Source: Bacteroidales bacterium (GTDB lineage: Bacteria > Bacteroidota > Bacteroidia > Bacteroidales > UBA12077). From it: 8,639 bases of DNA. Position 1 is the stretch's first letter. The number at the start of each line of letters is the position of its first letter. A model generated the notes under the pieces. The model did no database searches, was not told the DNA's origin, and saw nothing but the letters and a program-made list of their open reading frames with translations. The stretch is from positions 1-8,639 of the forward strand of contig JAUVUS010000078.1 in assembly GCA_030600865.1 (NCBI GenBank). The letters run 5' to 3'. Position numbers and translations under genes: made by a program. Positions 1-6,668 of the stretch are shown piece by piece.

Positions 1-867
1 CATCATAACAAGATCATCAGGAGTAATAAAGTTTTCTTTTTCGGTATTGTATAACTTATACTCAGTTTCAACCCTTGAGTTTTCAATGTCAGATGGCATT
101 ATTATAAAGATGATCCACTTTAAATCAGGACTTGATTCTACAACCTGGTAGATATTTTCCATATTATAAAATAAAGTGTCAGTTTTACTTTCCGATACTT
201 TAATTAAGCCATGATCGTCTAAAGTGATGTCATAATAAGGATTTGGAACTATATTAATATCAGATATACATGCATCATTCCATTTGTTTCCTTTATAAAC
301 ATCTATTATTTTAATTTTAAGGATAAATTTATCTTCATCAAAAATCTCATTATCTGATAATTGTGAATTTATTTCCGCCCAATCGAAATCTAATTTAATA
401 TCCTGATAACCTAAATTATCTTCTAAAGTTGCAGAACTTGAAGCTATTGATTCGCTTATAAAAAATCCATTGTGCGATTCGGTAACATAACCCGATGGCT
501 CATAACACGCATATAACTCGAATTCTATTTTCTTTGGTCTGTTGTTAGCAAAGTAAATTGTTTCATTTTTCTGGTATCCATTTTTAATTTGAAGTGTTAA
601 AATATTTTTAGGTATTGTCATCCGGATAAACTCACCGGCACCATCGCTTTCAGAACCTTCGGCCCAGCATGTTGTTGGATCATTATCACTCAAATTAACA
701 GAACCATATTTTCCAAAATCTCTATAAATATCCATTTCAAGTTCAGAAGATGAACCCCAGAAAGTTTCATTTTGGTATGCTAATAGCAAAGTATCCTTCA
801 CAATTAATTGAGCAAATACATTAGACGATAAACTGAACACAAACAGGAGAGTTATTATCTTTTTCAT
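1..867 (-). CDS. Exported protein with NADase-type glycan-binding (discoidin-like) domain, C-terminus cut by window edge
   Basis: The frame is open without a stop from the ATG at 867-865 to the left edge (289 codons), so the gene is partial. Residues 1-19 form a signal peptide (basic MKK, hydrophobic core, VFA|Q cleavage site) with no lipobox Cys, so the product should be exported to the periplasm or beyond. Residues about 50-206 match the pattern of NADase-type glycan-binding, discoidin-like domains: 'DNDPTTCWAEG' (61-71), 'GAGEFI' (76-81), 'IKNGYQKN' (94-101), 'FANNRPKKIEF' (106-116) and the closing 'VYKGNKWNDACISDI' (190-204). Family knowledge suggests a jelly-roll carbohydrate-binding role; no enzyme domain is visible. 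Residues 210-289 I do not recognise. The gene is divergent from the rest of the window and has its own promoter-like sequence 25 bases upstream. The domain call rests on recalled motifs, so it is good but not certain; the ligand is unknown. Confidence 0.8.
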   Translation of the reverse strand, partial: MKKIITLLFVFSLSSNVFAQLIVKDTLLLAYQNETFWGSSSELEMDIYRDFGKYGSVNLSDNDPTTCWAEGSESDGAGEFIRMTIPKNILTLQIKNGYQKNETIYFANNRPKKIEFELYACYEPSGYVTESHNGFFISESIASSSATLEDNLGYQDIKLDFDWAEINSQLSDNEIFDEDKFILKIKIIDVYKGNKWNDACISDINIVPNPYYDITLDDHGLIKVSESKTDTLFYNMENIYQVVESSPDLKWIIFIIMPSDIENSRVETEYKLYNTEKENFITPDDLVMM

Positions 868-891
868 TTTATACGGTTTAATTATAAATAT

Positions 892-922
892 CAAATTTAT
901 AAAATTCATAATTAAATTCAAA
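892..922 (-). promoter_or_regulatory. Bacteroidota-type promoter for the glycan-binding domain gene
   Basis: Read on the minus strand there is TTTG (922-919), a 19-base spacer and TAAATTTG (899-892). This matches the Bacteroidota primary sigma-factor consensus TTTG / TAnnTTTG at its usual spacing. The -7 box ends 25 bases before the ATG at 867, so transcription would start near 885 and leave a leader of under 20 bases. No Shine-Dalgarno sequence is visible, which is normal in this phylum. Confidence 0.65.
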
Positions 923-962
923 TCGAGTTATTCTGATCTTGTCTAATTATAAGGTGCTAATC

Positions 963-1205
963 GCTTGTCTGGCGGTTAATGTCAATAAATTAAGGCTGAA
1001 AGCCTTTAATATATAAGCACAGGGCAACGCCCTGTGTGGTTGTAAATGTTATGGTTTAGTCCTGAATGGACGAAAGGATATACATTACGTTCTTTCAGGA
1101 CTTTTCCCCTTTTATCATTAACCGTAGGGCGTTGCCCTACGCTAGTACACATAGTCCTTTCAGGACTACTATTCTTAACTTACTGACATTGGCCTGGCGA
1201 CAGGC
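963..1205. repeat. Nested palindromic element (REP/BIME- or MITE-like) with triloop hairpins
   Basis: The outer arms 963-994 and 1174-1205 are imperfect inverted repeats (about 22 of 32 positions match). Between them lie hairpins with 3-base loops: AAGGCT-GAA-AGCCTT (992-1006), CACAGGGC-AAC-GCCCTGTG (1018-1036), CGTAGGGC-GTT-GCCCTACG (1123-1141) and AGTCCT-TTC-AGGACT (1153-1167), plus the inverted pair AGTCCTGAA (1058-1066) / TTCAGGACT (1094-1102). The whole is nearly symmetrical about position 1080, and the loops on the two sides are complementary (GAA/TTC, AAC/GTT). Short hairpins in inverted pairs resemble REP/BIME elements mobilised by REP-associated tyrosine (IS200-like) transposases. 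No transposase gene is in the window, so that assignment is inference. Confidence 0.7.
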
Positions 1206-1285
1206 AGGGATTTATTGTTTGAAATAGTAATGAATAACAATTATTAAAATCGCTTAATAGAATATCTGCTAAGTAGCTAAATTAT

Positions 1286-1395
1286 ATGTCATTCCTGCGC
1301 ATGCAGGAATCGATTGTTTAAAAAAAAGATTCCGTAACACCTGCCTGACCTGTCCGTCCGGCAGGCGGGCGGTAGTCAGGAGTACGGAATGACAT
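1286..1395. repeat. MITE-like element with 10-bp terminal inverted repeats
   Basis: The ends are perfect inverted repeats, ATGTCATTCC (1286-1295) and GGAATGACAT (1386-1395). Inside, ATTCCTGC-GCAT-GCAGGAAT (1291-1310) is a hairpin that reuses the left end. ATTCCGTA (1329-1336) pairs with TACGGAAT (1383-1390), and CCTGAC (1344-1349) pairs with GTCAGG (1375-1380), so the right portion is itself a long interrupted stem. The centre (about 1340-1372) is a GC-rich block containing CCTGCCTG and GGCAGGCGGG. There is no coding capacity and I could not see a clear target-site duplication. It looks like a small non-autonomous repeat rather than a gene or terminator. Confidence 0.6.
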
Positions 1396-1510
1396 TAAAC
1401 CCTAAATGGATATCTGTTAACACCTATTTATTAATTCAGCACTAACCTTAAATGAGAATTATCAATAATCATAAACAATCAGTTAAAATAATTGTATTAT
1501 TCTGAGTTTT

Positions 1511-1547
1511 TATTGGATATTTTAATCCAATATAAGCTTTATATTTG
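1511..1547 (+). promoter_or_regulatory. Probable promoter and overlapping inverted repeat upstream of the transporter gene
   Basis: TATATTTG (1540-1547) fits the Bacteroidota -7 consensus TAnnTTTG and lies 21 bases before the ATG at 1569. The best -33 candidate, TTG at 1513-1515, is 24 bases upstream, which is longer than usual, so the promoter is only probable. The 8-base inverted repeat TATTGGAT (1511-1518) / ATCCAATA (1525-1532), with a 6-base gap, covers the -33 candidate and part of the spacer, a position expected of an operator. Regulator binding is inference. Confidence 0.4.
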
Positions 1548-1568
1548 TTAAAATTGAAATATTAGATA

Positions 1569-2495
1569 ATGAATCAAATAATAAAACTCATCTTGAAGAT
1601 AGTCTTGAACAGAAATTTCATTCTTGTTTTTGCAGTAATCATGGGATTGTCTTTTGGGGATTATGCAACTTATATAAAGGGATATACCATATATATTTTA
1701 GCAATTACTATGATTTTTGCTACTACAGGAATTGATTCAAAAGCATTGTTGCCAATAAAAAAATTGTTTAAGCCGATGCTTATTGGAACGGTGCTTAATT
1801 ATTTTATTTTCGGAGCAGTTGTTTTGGTTCTGGCTTGGTTTTTAATGCCCACAAAAGAATTATTCATGGGATTTGTTGTTATTGTTGCTGCACCACCGGG
1901 AGTTGCAGTTATACCGTTTTCAGGTATTTTGAAGGGCGATATTGAGTATTCTATTTTAGGTGTTTTTGGGGCTTTTCTTGCTTCAATTGTAATTGCCCCC
2001 GTACTGATACAAGTTTTCTCTGATGGCGCAAGTGTTAGTGCCTGGTCACTGTTTATTTTGATGATTAAATTAGTGCTTGTTCCTCTTATTGTATCTCGTT
2101 TTTTATTATACAAACCAGTTTTTAAATATGTAGCAAAAATTCGTGGTAAAGCTGTTGATTGGGGATTTGCGATTATCATTTTTACAGCTGTCGGAATGAA
2201 TCGCGATGTTTTCTTTTCGAATCCAACTATTTTAATATTATCTTCTATTGTGCTTTTATCGGCGACTTTTGGTATTGGCTCATTATTTGAATTTTTCTCT
2301 AAAAAAGCTGGAATTAAATACGAACGTAACATAACACAAGTATTATTATTGACTATCAAAAGCTCTGGGTTTTCGGTTGTAACAGCACTGACATTATTTG
2401 GGAAAGAAGCGGCTATCCCTTCAGCAATATTAGCCGTAATAGTTTTGTTATATTTGTTGTATCTTTCTATTCGGTTAGAATTTTTTAAAAAATAG
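1569..2495 (+). CDS. BASS-family (bile acid:sodium symporter-like) membrane transporter
   Basis: The 308-residue product is almost entirely hydrophobic and can be read as about ten membrane segments: roughly 16-29, 37-53, 68-93, 98-118, 126-150, 158-180, 196-211, 218-241, 257-277 and 281-302. Length and topology fit the SBF/BASS superfamily of sodium-coupled organic anion transporters. The segment 'VAAPPGVAVIPFSG' (106-119) sits where family members have the broken fourth helix with its Pro/Gly-rich substrate site. 'TIKSSGFSVVTAL' (262-274) sits at the second broken helix near the C-terminus, where canonical members carry acidic and Gln residues for sodium. Those residues are not obvious here, so sodium coupling and substrate are unknown. 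The ATG at 1569 is preceded by a -7-like box but no Shine-Dalgarno sequence. The gene probably forms its own transcription unit, since 206 bases separate it from the next gene. Other ten-helix permease families are a less likely alternative. Confidence 0.75.
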   Translation: MNQIIKLILKIVLNRNFILVFAVIMGLSFGDYATYIKGYTIYILAITMIFATTGIDSKALLPIKKLFKPMLIGTVLNYFIFGAVVLVLAWFLMPTKELFMGFVVIVAAPPGVAVIPFSGILKGDIEYSILGVFGAFLASIVIAPVLIQVFSDGASVSAWSLFILMIKLVLVPLIVSRFLLYKPVFKYVAKIRGKAVDWGFAIIIFTAVGMNRDVFFSNPTILILSSIVLLSATFGIGSLFEFFSKKAGIKYERNITQVLLLTIKSSGFSVVTALTLFGKEAAIPSAILAVIVLLYLLYLSIRLEFFKK

Positions 2496-2560
2496 TTCTA
2501 CCATTATTTAAATGGATAAATCGGATATTATTAACTAAGGAAAACCGGAAGAATGGAAAA

Positions 2561-2618
2561 AATGGAGTGGGAATATTATAGTAATGTCTTACTAATAATC
2601 CAATATTCCAACATTCCA
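2561..2618. repeat. Imperfect palindrome and ATTCCAAC repeats in the spacer
   Basis: GGAATATT (2570-2577) is complementary to AATATTCC (2602-2609), enclosing a second stem AGTAA-TGTC-TTACT (2580-2593). The right arm continues as a short tandem repeat, ATTCCAAC ATTCCAAC (2604-2619). No T-run follows, so this is not a convincing intrinsic terminator. It may still act as a 3' hairpin for the upstream transporter mRNA, or be a remnant of a dispersed repeat. Confidence 0.4.
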
Positions 2619-2701
2619 ACTATTCATACTAAAATACGTCAGTTTGATTATTATTATGTATTTTCCGCTTAATTGGTGGTAATACTAAAAAGATTAAAGT
2701 T

Positions 2702-3463
2702 TTGAAGGTAAAAATTCTTGGCACAGGAACTTCTCAGGGAGTACCGGTTATAGCTTGTAATTGTGCGGTTTGTCAATCGACAGATCCAAATGATAAACGT
2801 TTACGTGCAGCTGCATTAATTGAAGTTGATGGTGTAAATATTGTTATTGATGCAGGCCCTGATTTCAGACAACAAATGCTACGTGAAAAAGTGAATGATA
2901 TTGATGCAATCCTAATTACACACGAACATCGCGACCATATTGCCGGATTAGATGATGTTCGTGCTTTTAACTTCATGAATCAGAAACCTGTCGATATATA
3001 TGCAGAAAAAAGAGTTCAGAAAGTTATAAAAGAGGAATTCTTTTATTCTTTCGAAGAAAAGAAATATCCGGGTGTTCCTCAAATTAATTTGCATGAACTA
3101 GCAAATGAACCATTCGAAATAAAAGGAGTAAAGCTTATTCCTATTCAGGTTTTTCATTATAAACTTCCTGTTTTTGGTTTTAGAATTGGAGATTTTGCAT
3201 ACATAACTGATGCTAATTATATTAGTGAAGAAGAAAAAGAGAAACTGCACGGCACAAAATATCTGGTGATAAATGCCTTGCGCAAAAGAAAACATGTCTC
3301 TCATTATTCACTATCAGAAGCTTTGGAGCTAATTAATGAACTAAGCCCCAAACGTGCGTATATTACACATATAAGTCATCAAATGGGTTTGCATCATAAT
3401 GTAAATGAAGAATTACCTCAAGGAATATCGCTTGCCTACGATGGCTTAAGGCTTGAAATATAG
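2702..3463 (+). CDS. PhnP-like metallo-beta-lactamase-fold hydrolase (TTG start)
   Basis: The 253-residue product has the zinc-binding motif HEHRDH (74-79), plus H152 ('VFHYK'), D170 ('YITDAN') and H223 ('ITHISH'), the pattern of two-metal MBL phosphodiesterases (COG1235 type). The N-terminus 'KILGTGTSQGVPVIAC' and the CxCxxC cluster at C19, C21 and C24 match the PhnP-like branch, in which those cysteines form an extra structural zinc site. By family it is likely a cytoplasmic hydrolase of a phosphodiester, such as a cyclic phosphate. No phosphonate-degradation genes are nearby, so a role in the C-P lyase pathway is not supported. The start is TTG: the same frame has a stop at 2645-2647, no ATG between it and 2702, and the next ATG is codon 59, which would remove conserved sequence. 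Length and motifs look intact. The fold is certain; the substrate is not. Confidence 0.88.
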   Translation: MKVKILGTGTSQGVPVIACNCAVCQSTDPNDKRLRAAALIEVDGVNIVIDAGPDFRQQMLREKVNDIDAILITHEHRDHIAGLDDVRAFNFMNQKPVDIYAEKRVQKVIKEEFFYSFEEKKYPGVPQINLHELANEPFEIKGVKLIPIQVFHYKLPVFGFRIGDFAYITDANYISEEEKEKLHGTKYLVINALRKRKHVSHYSLSEALELINELSPKRAYITHISHQMGLHHNVNEELPQGISLAYDGLRLEI

Positions 3464-3521
3464 GATATATGTTTATTTGCTATTCACCTTTAAATAAAAA
3501 TTGTTTAATTTAGTACGTGTA

Positions 3522-3533
3522 AAGTTTAAACTT
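3522..3533. promoter_or_regulatory. 12-bp perfect palindrome ahead of the LiaF-like gene, possible operator
   Basis: AAGTTTAAACTT is a perfect 12-base palindrome ending 13 bases before the ATG at 3547. A -7-like sequence, TAATTTAG (3506-3513, one mismatch to TAnnTTTG), lies just upstream, so the palindrome would overlap the start of transcription. AT-rich palindromes of this size can arise by chance; regulatory function is inference. Confidence 0.3.
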
Positions 3534-3546
3534 AAAAGTTAATAAT

Positions 3547-4239
3547 ATGGAGTCAAACAGAAACATTGGAAGAGGAATTATAGGAATTGTCCTCATATTA
3601 ATTGGTGTAGCATTTATTGGAAGAACTTTAGATTTTTTTCCTCGACAAATAATGCATTACGTTTTTTCATGGGAAATGATTTTAATAGTGCTGGGTGTTA
3701 TATTTATTTCTACTCGCGAGAATAAAACTACAGGATGGATATTATTAATAATCGGACTTATGTTTTTAATACCTGATGTAGTTCATATTCCCTATTCGAT
3801 AAGAAGATTATTCTGGCCTTCGGTTTTAATTATTATTGGTTTGCTTATTATTTTAAGATCGACTAATGTAAGAAGAAGCTCAGAACAATCCGGTAGTTCT
3901 GATTATATTGATGATATTGCCATTTTAGGTGGTGGTGATCGAGTTATTACATCGGAAAACTTCAAAGGGGGAAGAATTACTGCATTATTTGGTGGATCGA
4001 AAATTGATTTAACAAAAGCTACTTTAGCACCTGGACAAAATGTAATTGATGTGTTTTGCATGTTTGGAGGATCTGCTATAATTGTTCCTGAAAACTGGAA
4101 TGTTAAAGTTGATGTTGTTGCAATATTAGGTGGTTTCTCAGACAAAAGACATATAAAGCCAGGTACTACAATGGATGTTGGCAAAGAAATTGTAATTAAA
4201 GGCTTTGTAATGTTTGGAGGTGGCGAAATAAAAAATTGA
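3547..4239 (+). CDS. Four-helix membrane protein with LiaF-like C-terminal domain
   Basis: Residues 1-104 contain four hydrophobic helices (about 10-25, 41-55, 63-79 and 88-103), as in the membrane domains found ahead of LiaF-like modules. After a Ser-rich linker (110-119), residues about 120-230 form a beta-strand domain with a recurring turn: AILGGG (125-130), ALFGGS (146-151), CMFGGS (171-176), AILGGF (192-197) and VMFGGG (221-226). 'FGGSAIIVPENWNV' is typical of the LiaF-like (cell-wall-active antibiotic response) C-terminal domain. In Firmicutes LiaF inhibits the LiaS kinase during envelope stress; in Bacteroidota related proteins are common but poorly characterised, and no kinase or response regulator is visible here. 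The inner membrane is the expected location. It lies 83 bases after the hydrolase gene and 38 bases before the receptor ORF, so co-transcription with the receptor is likely. The family call is strong; the function is not. Confidence 0.82.
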   Translation: MESNRNIGRGIIGIVLILIGVAFIGRTLDFFPRQIMHYVFSWEMILIVLGVIFISTRENKTTGWILLIIGLMFLIPDVVHIPYSIRRLFWPSVLIIIGLLIILRSTNVRRSSEQSGSSDYIDDIAILGGGDRVITSENFKGGRITALFGGSKIDLTKATLAPGQNVIDVFCMFGGSAIIVPENWNVKVDVVAILGGFSDKRHIKPGTTMDVGKEIVIKGFVMFGGGEIKN

Positions 4240-4250
4240 CCTGAAAGAAA

Positions 4251-4277
4251 AATCCTAAGAGAATTTATCTTAGGATT
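4251..4277. other. Perfect 10-bp stem-loop between the LiaF-like and receptor genes
   Basis: AATCCTAAGA (4251-4260) and TCTTAGGATT (4268-4277) form a perfect 10-base stem with the 7-base loop GAATTTA. The stem ends immediately before the ATG at 4278. No T-run follows on the plus strand, so it is not a clear terminator in that direction; on the minus strand the stem is followed by a T-rich tract. In the plus-strand mRNA it could block translation from 4278, protect an mRNA end or be a processing site. Confidence 0.6.
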
Positions 4278-6662
4278 ATGCATCAAATATTTAAAATGAT
4301 GAATAAAAGTAATTACATAATACTTTTATTTTTATTCGTGTTGTTTGCTTTTAATATTAAAGGGCAGAACGATTCTACATATTCATATATTGAACGCGAT
4401 CTTTTAGGTTTAGAAAACCTTAAAGAATGGAAAGATACAAGCGGAATAAAAGTAATATCTGCCAGTAGAAGTGCTAAAAATATTGAAGACTTACCCATAA
4501 CTATATACGTTATAACTCACGAAGAAATTCAGCGAAACCATTATACAAGTCTTGCTGATATTTTAAAATATTTACCCGGTATTAGAGTATCGCAACCGGG
4601 TTCCGGTGAAACAGGTGAAATATTTCAATTTCGCGGATTAATAGGAAATTATTATACAAAGATTCTGGTTAATAATTTACCCATAAAACCCACAGTTGTA
4701 AATGGAATGCCTTTAGGAGCACAACTACCTATTCGACAGGCAGAACGTATTGAGATAATCTATGGTCCTGCAGCAGCAATATATGGTGCTGATGCAGTAA
4801 CAGGTGTTATAAATATAATTACTAAAGAATCGGATAAAGGCACATTTGTTAGAGGCGATATTTATTTAGGAAGCGATTATAACTATATTAATTTCATGGT
4901 TGGAGGAAAAGCTGGAAAAAATAAAAACATAATGCAATACAGCTTTTATGGAAGCAAGTCTGAGTTTAACAGTATGAATATTAAAAATACCGGAGATAAT
5001 ACTTTTAACCCATTACATTATTTAGATAAAAAAGGACAAACCATTACTTTAAACGGCAATGATTATAAGCCACTTGATATTAATGAAGATGTTCTTACAC
5101 AAAATGGTATGACTTCTGAGGATTTTATAAATCAATATTACGAACCACAATATGAAGGTGAATTAACATTTCCAGCAATGGAAGATATTCCTTCTGCAAG
5201 TCATCAAATTGGATTTGAAATAAAGTATCGGGGATTTAATATCTCTTATAATAATATGTTTCGTAAGGCTCATAGTTCAATAGGACGATCAAGTTATTTG
5301 TATAAATACAATGATCCTCAAAATTATTGGGGCGAAAAAATTCAACGGACAGTAATAAGTTATGATCGAAAATGGGAGAAATTTGCATCTAGTTCACATT
5401 TATCCTTCTTATCGTATCGAATGGATAATAATTCAAGTTACGGTTTAACATCATTATCAAATACCGATAAGGCTTATATTTATTCAGCATCGGATGATGT
5501 GTTTGCAGAACAATTATTGACATATTTGCCAATTCGTAATCTTGAAATTGTTTCAGGGATTTCATATCAATATTCGGGCAATTTGCCTGTTACTAATTAT
5601 CAAAGTAGTCCGTTTAATACACGTCAATATGAAGCTTTTATGACCTCAGGATTAGAGTCTGATCCTTTTTTCGGGGATTTTGGATTAAATCCTGTTGCAT
5701 TTCAGAACCTGTCTTCTTTTCTTCAGTTTTTCTACGTGAGAAAGAAATTAACCTTTATGGGTGGATTAAGATATGACATGAACTCTCAGTATGGCAATAA
5801 TTTAAACCCACGATTGGCAATTCTCTATAAAACCGGAAAACGAACAACTATTTCAGCGTCATACGGAAGTGCATACATGGCTCCAACTTCATCAATGTCA
5901 TATCAGTCTTTTGCATATCGCGGAGGAGTTAATAATGATAGTATATATTATCAGTCTATACCCAACGAAGATTTGGAACCGGAAAGATTTAAAGCTTATG
6001 AACTTGGTATTAAAAGAAGATTTTACAGAAATATCTATGTTGATCTTTCATTTTTCTATAACGAAATTGAAAATCTTATTGTTGATACATATATTCCATT
6101 GAATACATTAGATTTACCATTAGCAATTATCGAAACAGATAGCTCACGGGTAAGAACGAAAAATAATAGTAGCGAAGCACAATCGACCTTATATGGCTTG
6201 CAAGCTAACTTAAAACTTAAAGATATTATAAAATCGATAAAACTAAATGCAGAGTTAAGTTTAACATTTACTCAAAAATCGGAGACTCTTCCTGAAATTG
6301 GAAGTATCCTTGGAAGCTTTGAATTAATGCCAAATCATATGGGGCAGTTTAGAGTTTCTTTTCAACCTACCGACAGGTTTTTTGTTCAATTCGATAATGT
6401 ATGGATGAGCAAATGGTTACGTGTTCTTATTCCTTTCGAGGAACTATATTCTGATCCTTACGATGAGGTTGACGGATATTATACATTAGATGCATTAATT
6501 AACTTTAGTGTGAGCGATAAATTACGAGTATTCGGTAAAGTCACCAATATTTTCGATGAAGCATATGGAGGACTTAATGCAACAGGTACAGATGCTGATT
6601 TGCCTGTAAATCCGCAGTTAGGGCGTAGTATTAGAGCTGGGTTAACTTATAACTTTAATTAG
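4278..6662 (+). CDS. TonB-dependent outer-membrane receptor
   Basis: The ORF encodes 794 residues. A signal peptide follows Met7/Met8 ('MMNKSNYIILLFLFVLFAF', cleavage near 'IKG|Q'), so the real start is probably the ATG at 4296 or 4299. The ATG at 4278 directly abuts a stem-loop and would add six residues before the signal. The plug domain spans about 58-185: 'GIKVISASRS' (56-65) looks like a Ton-box region, followed by 'LADILKYLPGI' (92-102), 'FQFRGL' (116-121) and 'ERIEIIYGPAAAIYGADAVTGVINIITK' positions 156-183. The remainder is the beta-barrel, ending in 'FGKVTNIFDEAYGG' and 'GLTYNFN', the usual receptor C-terminus. Such proteins import iron chelates, cobalamin or glycans across the outer membrane using TonB energy. 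There is no SusD gene and no N-terminal carboxypeptidase-regulatory-like domain, which argues against a classical Sus-type glycan system. The substrate is not evident. The next gene begins six bases after the stop. Confidence 0.92.
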   Translation: MHQIFKMMNKSNYIILLFLFVLFAFNIKGQNDSTYSYIERDLLGLENLKEWKDTSGIKVISASRSAKNIEDLPITIYVITHEEIQRNHYTSLADILKYLPGIRVSQPGSGETGEIFQFRGLIGNYYTKILVNNLPIKPTVVNGMPLGAQLPIRQAERIEIIYGPAAAIYGADAVTGVINIITKESDKGTFVRGDIYLGSDYNYINFMVGGKAGKNKNIMQYSFYGSKSEFNSMNIKNTGDNTFNPLHYLDKKGQTITLNGNDYKPLDINEDVLTQNGMTSEDFINQYYEPQYEGELTFPAMEDIPSASHQIGFEIKYRGFNISYNNMFRKAHSSIGRSSYLYKYNDPQNYWGEKIQRTVISYDRKWEKFASSSHLSFLSYRMDNNSSYGLTSLSNTDKAYIYSASDDVFAEQLLTYLPIRNLEIVSGISYQYSGNLPVTNYQSSPFNTRQYEAFMTSGLESDPFFGDFGLNPVAFQNLSSFLQFFYVRKKLTFMGGLRYDMNSQYGNNLNPRLAILYKTGKRTTISASYGSAYMAPTSSMSYQSFAYRGGVNNDSIYYQSIPNEDLEPERFKAYELGIKRRFYRNIYVDLSFFYNEIENLIVDTYIPLNTLDLPLAIIETDSSRVRTKNNSSEAQSTLYGLQANLKLKDIIKSIKLNAELSLTFTQKSETLPEIGSILGSFELMPNHMGQFRVSFQPTDRFFVQFDNVWMSKWLRVLIPFEELYSDPYDEVDGYYTLDALINFSVSDKLRVFGKVTNIFDEAYGGLNATGTDADLPVNPQLGRSIRAGLTYNFN

Positions 6663-6668
6663 TATTTG

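Larger units (their letters stand above)
868..1568. other. 701-base non-coding gap rich in palindromic repeats
   Basis: I see no coding frame here with codon use or protein motifs like the neighbouring genes. The gap separates two divergent genes and contains the promoter on the left, a nested palindromic element (963-1205), a second inverted-repeat element (1286-1395) and the promoter region of the transporter gene on the right. The palindromic parts are locally far richer in G+C than the AT-rich surroundings, which suggests inserted repeats. The stretches 1206-1285 and 1396-1500 show nothing recognisable. Confidence 0.7.

Noticed and set aside
963..1205. CRISPR array
   Set aside because: The repeats are inverted and symmetrical about one centre, with no equal-length direct repeats or spacers and no cas genes nearby.
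1799..2359. 186-codon minus-strand open frame
   Set aside because: It lies wholly inside the transporter gene on the opposite strand. Its product shows no recognisable family pattern, while the plus-strand frame has clear membrane-protein character.
2643..2675. Promoter TTTG (2643-2646) plus TAATTG (2670-2675) for the hydrolase gene
   Set aside because: The -7 part lacks one base of the consensus and the spacer is 23 bases, so the match is too weak to list as a feature.
4251..4277. Rho-independent terminator after the LiaF-like gene
   Set aside because: The stem is perfect but no T-run follows on the plus strand, and the receptor gene begins immediately. It is recorded as a stem-loop of unknown function instead.
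3903..4286. 127-codon minus-strand open frame
   Set aside because: It is antisense to the LiaF-like domain; its Pro-rich repetition simply reflects the complementary strand of the repeated GG turns. No signal, motif or promoter supports it.
5869..6102. 77-codon plus-strand frame within the receptor gene
   Set aside because: It overlaps the beta-barrel coding sequence in another frame and has no supporting motif or start context.
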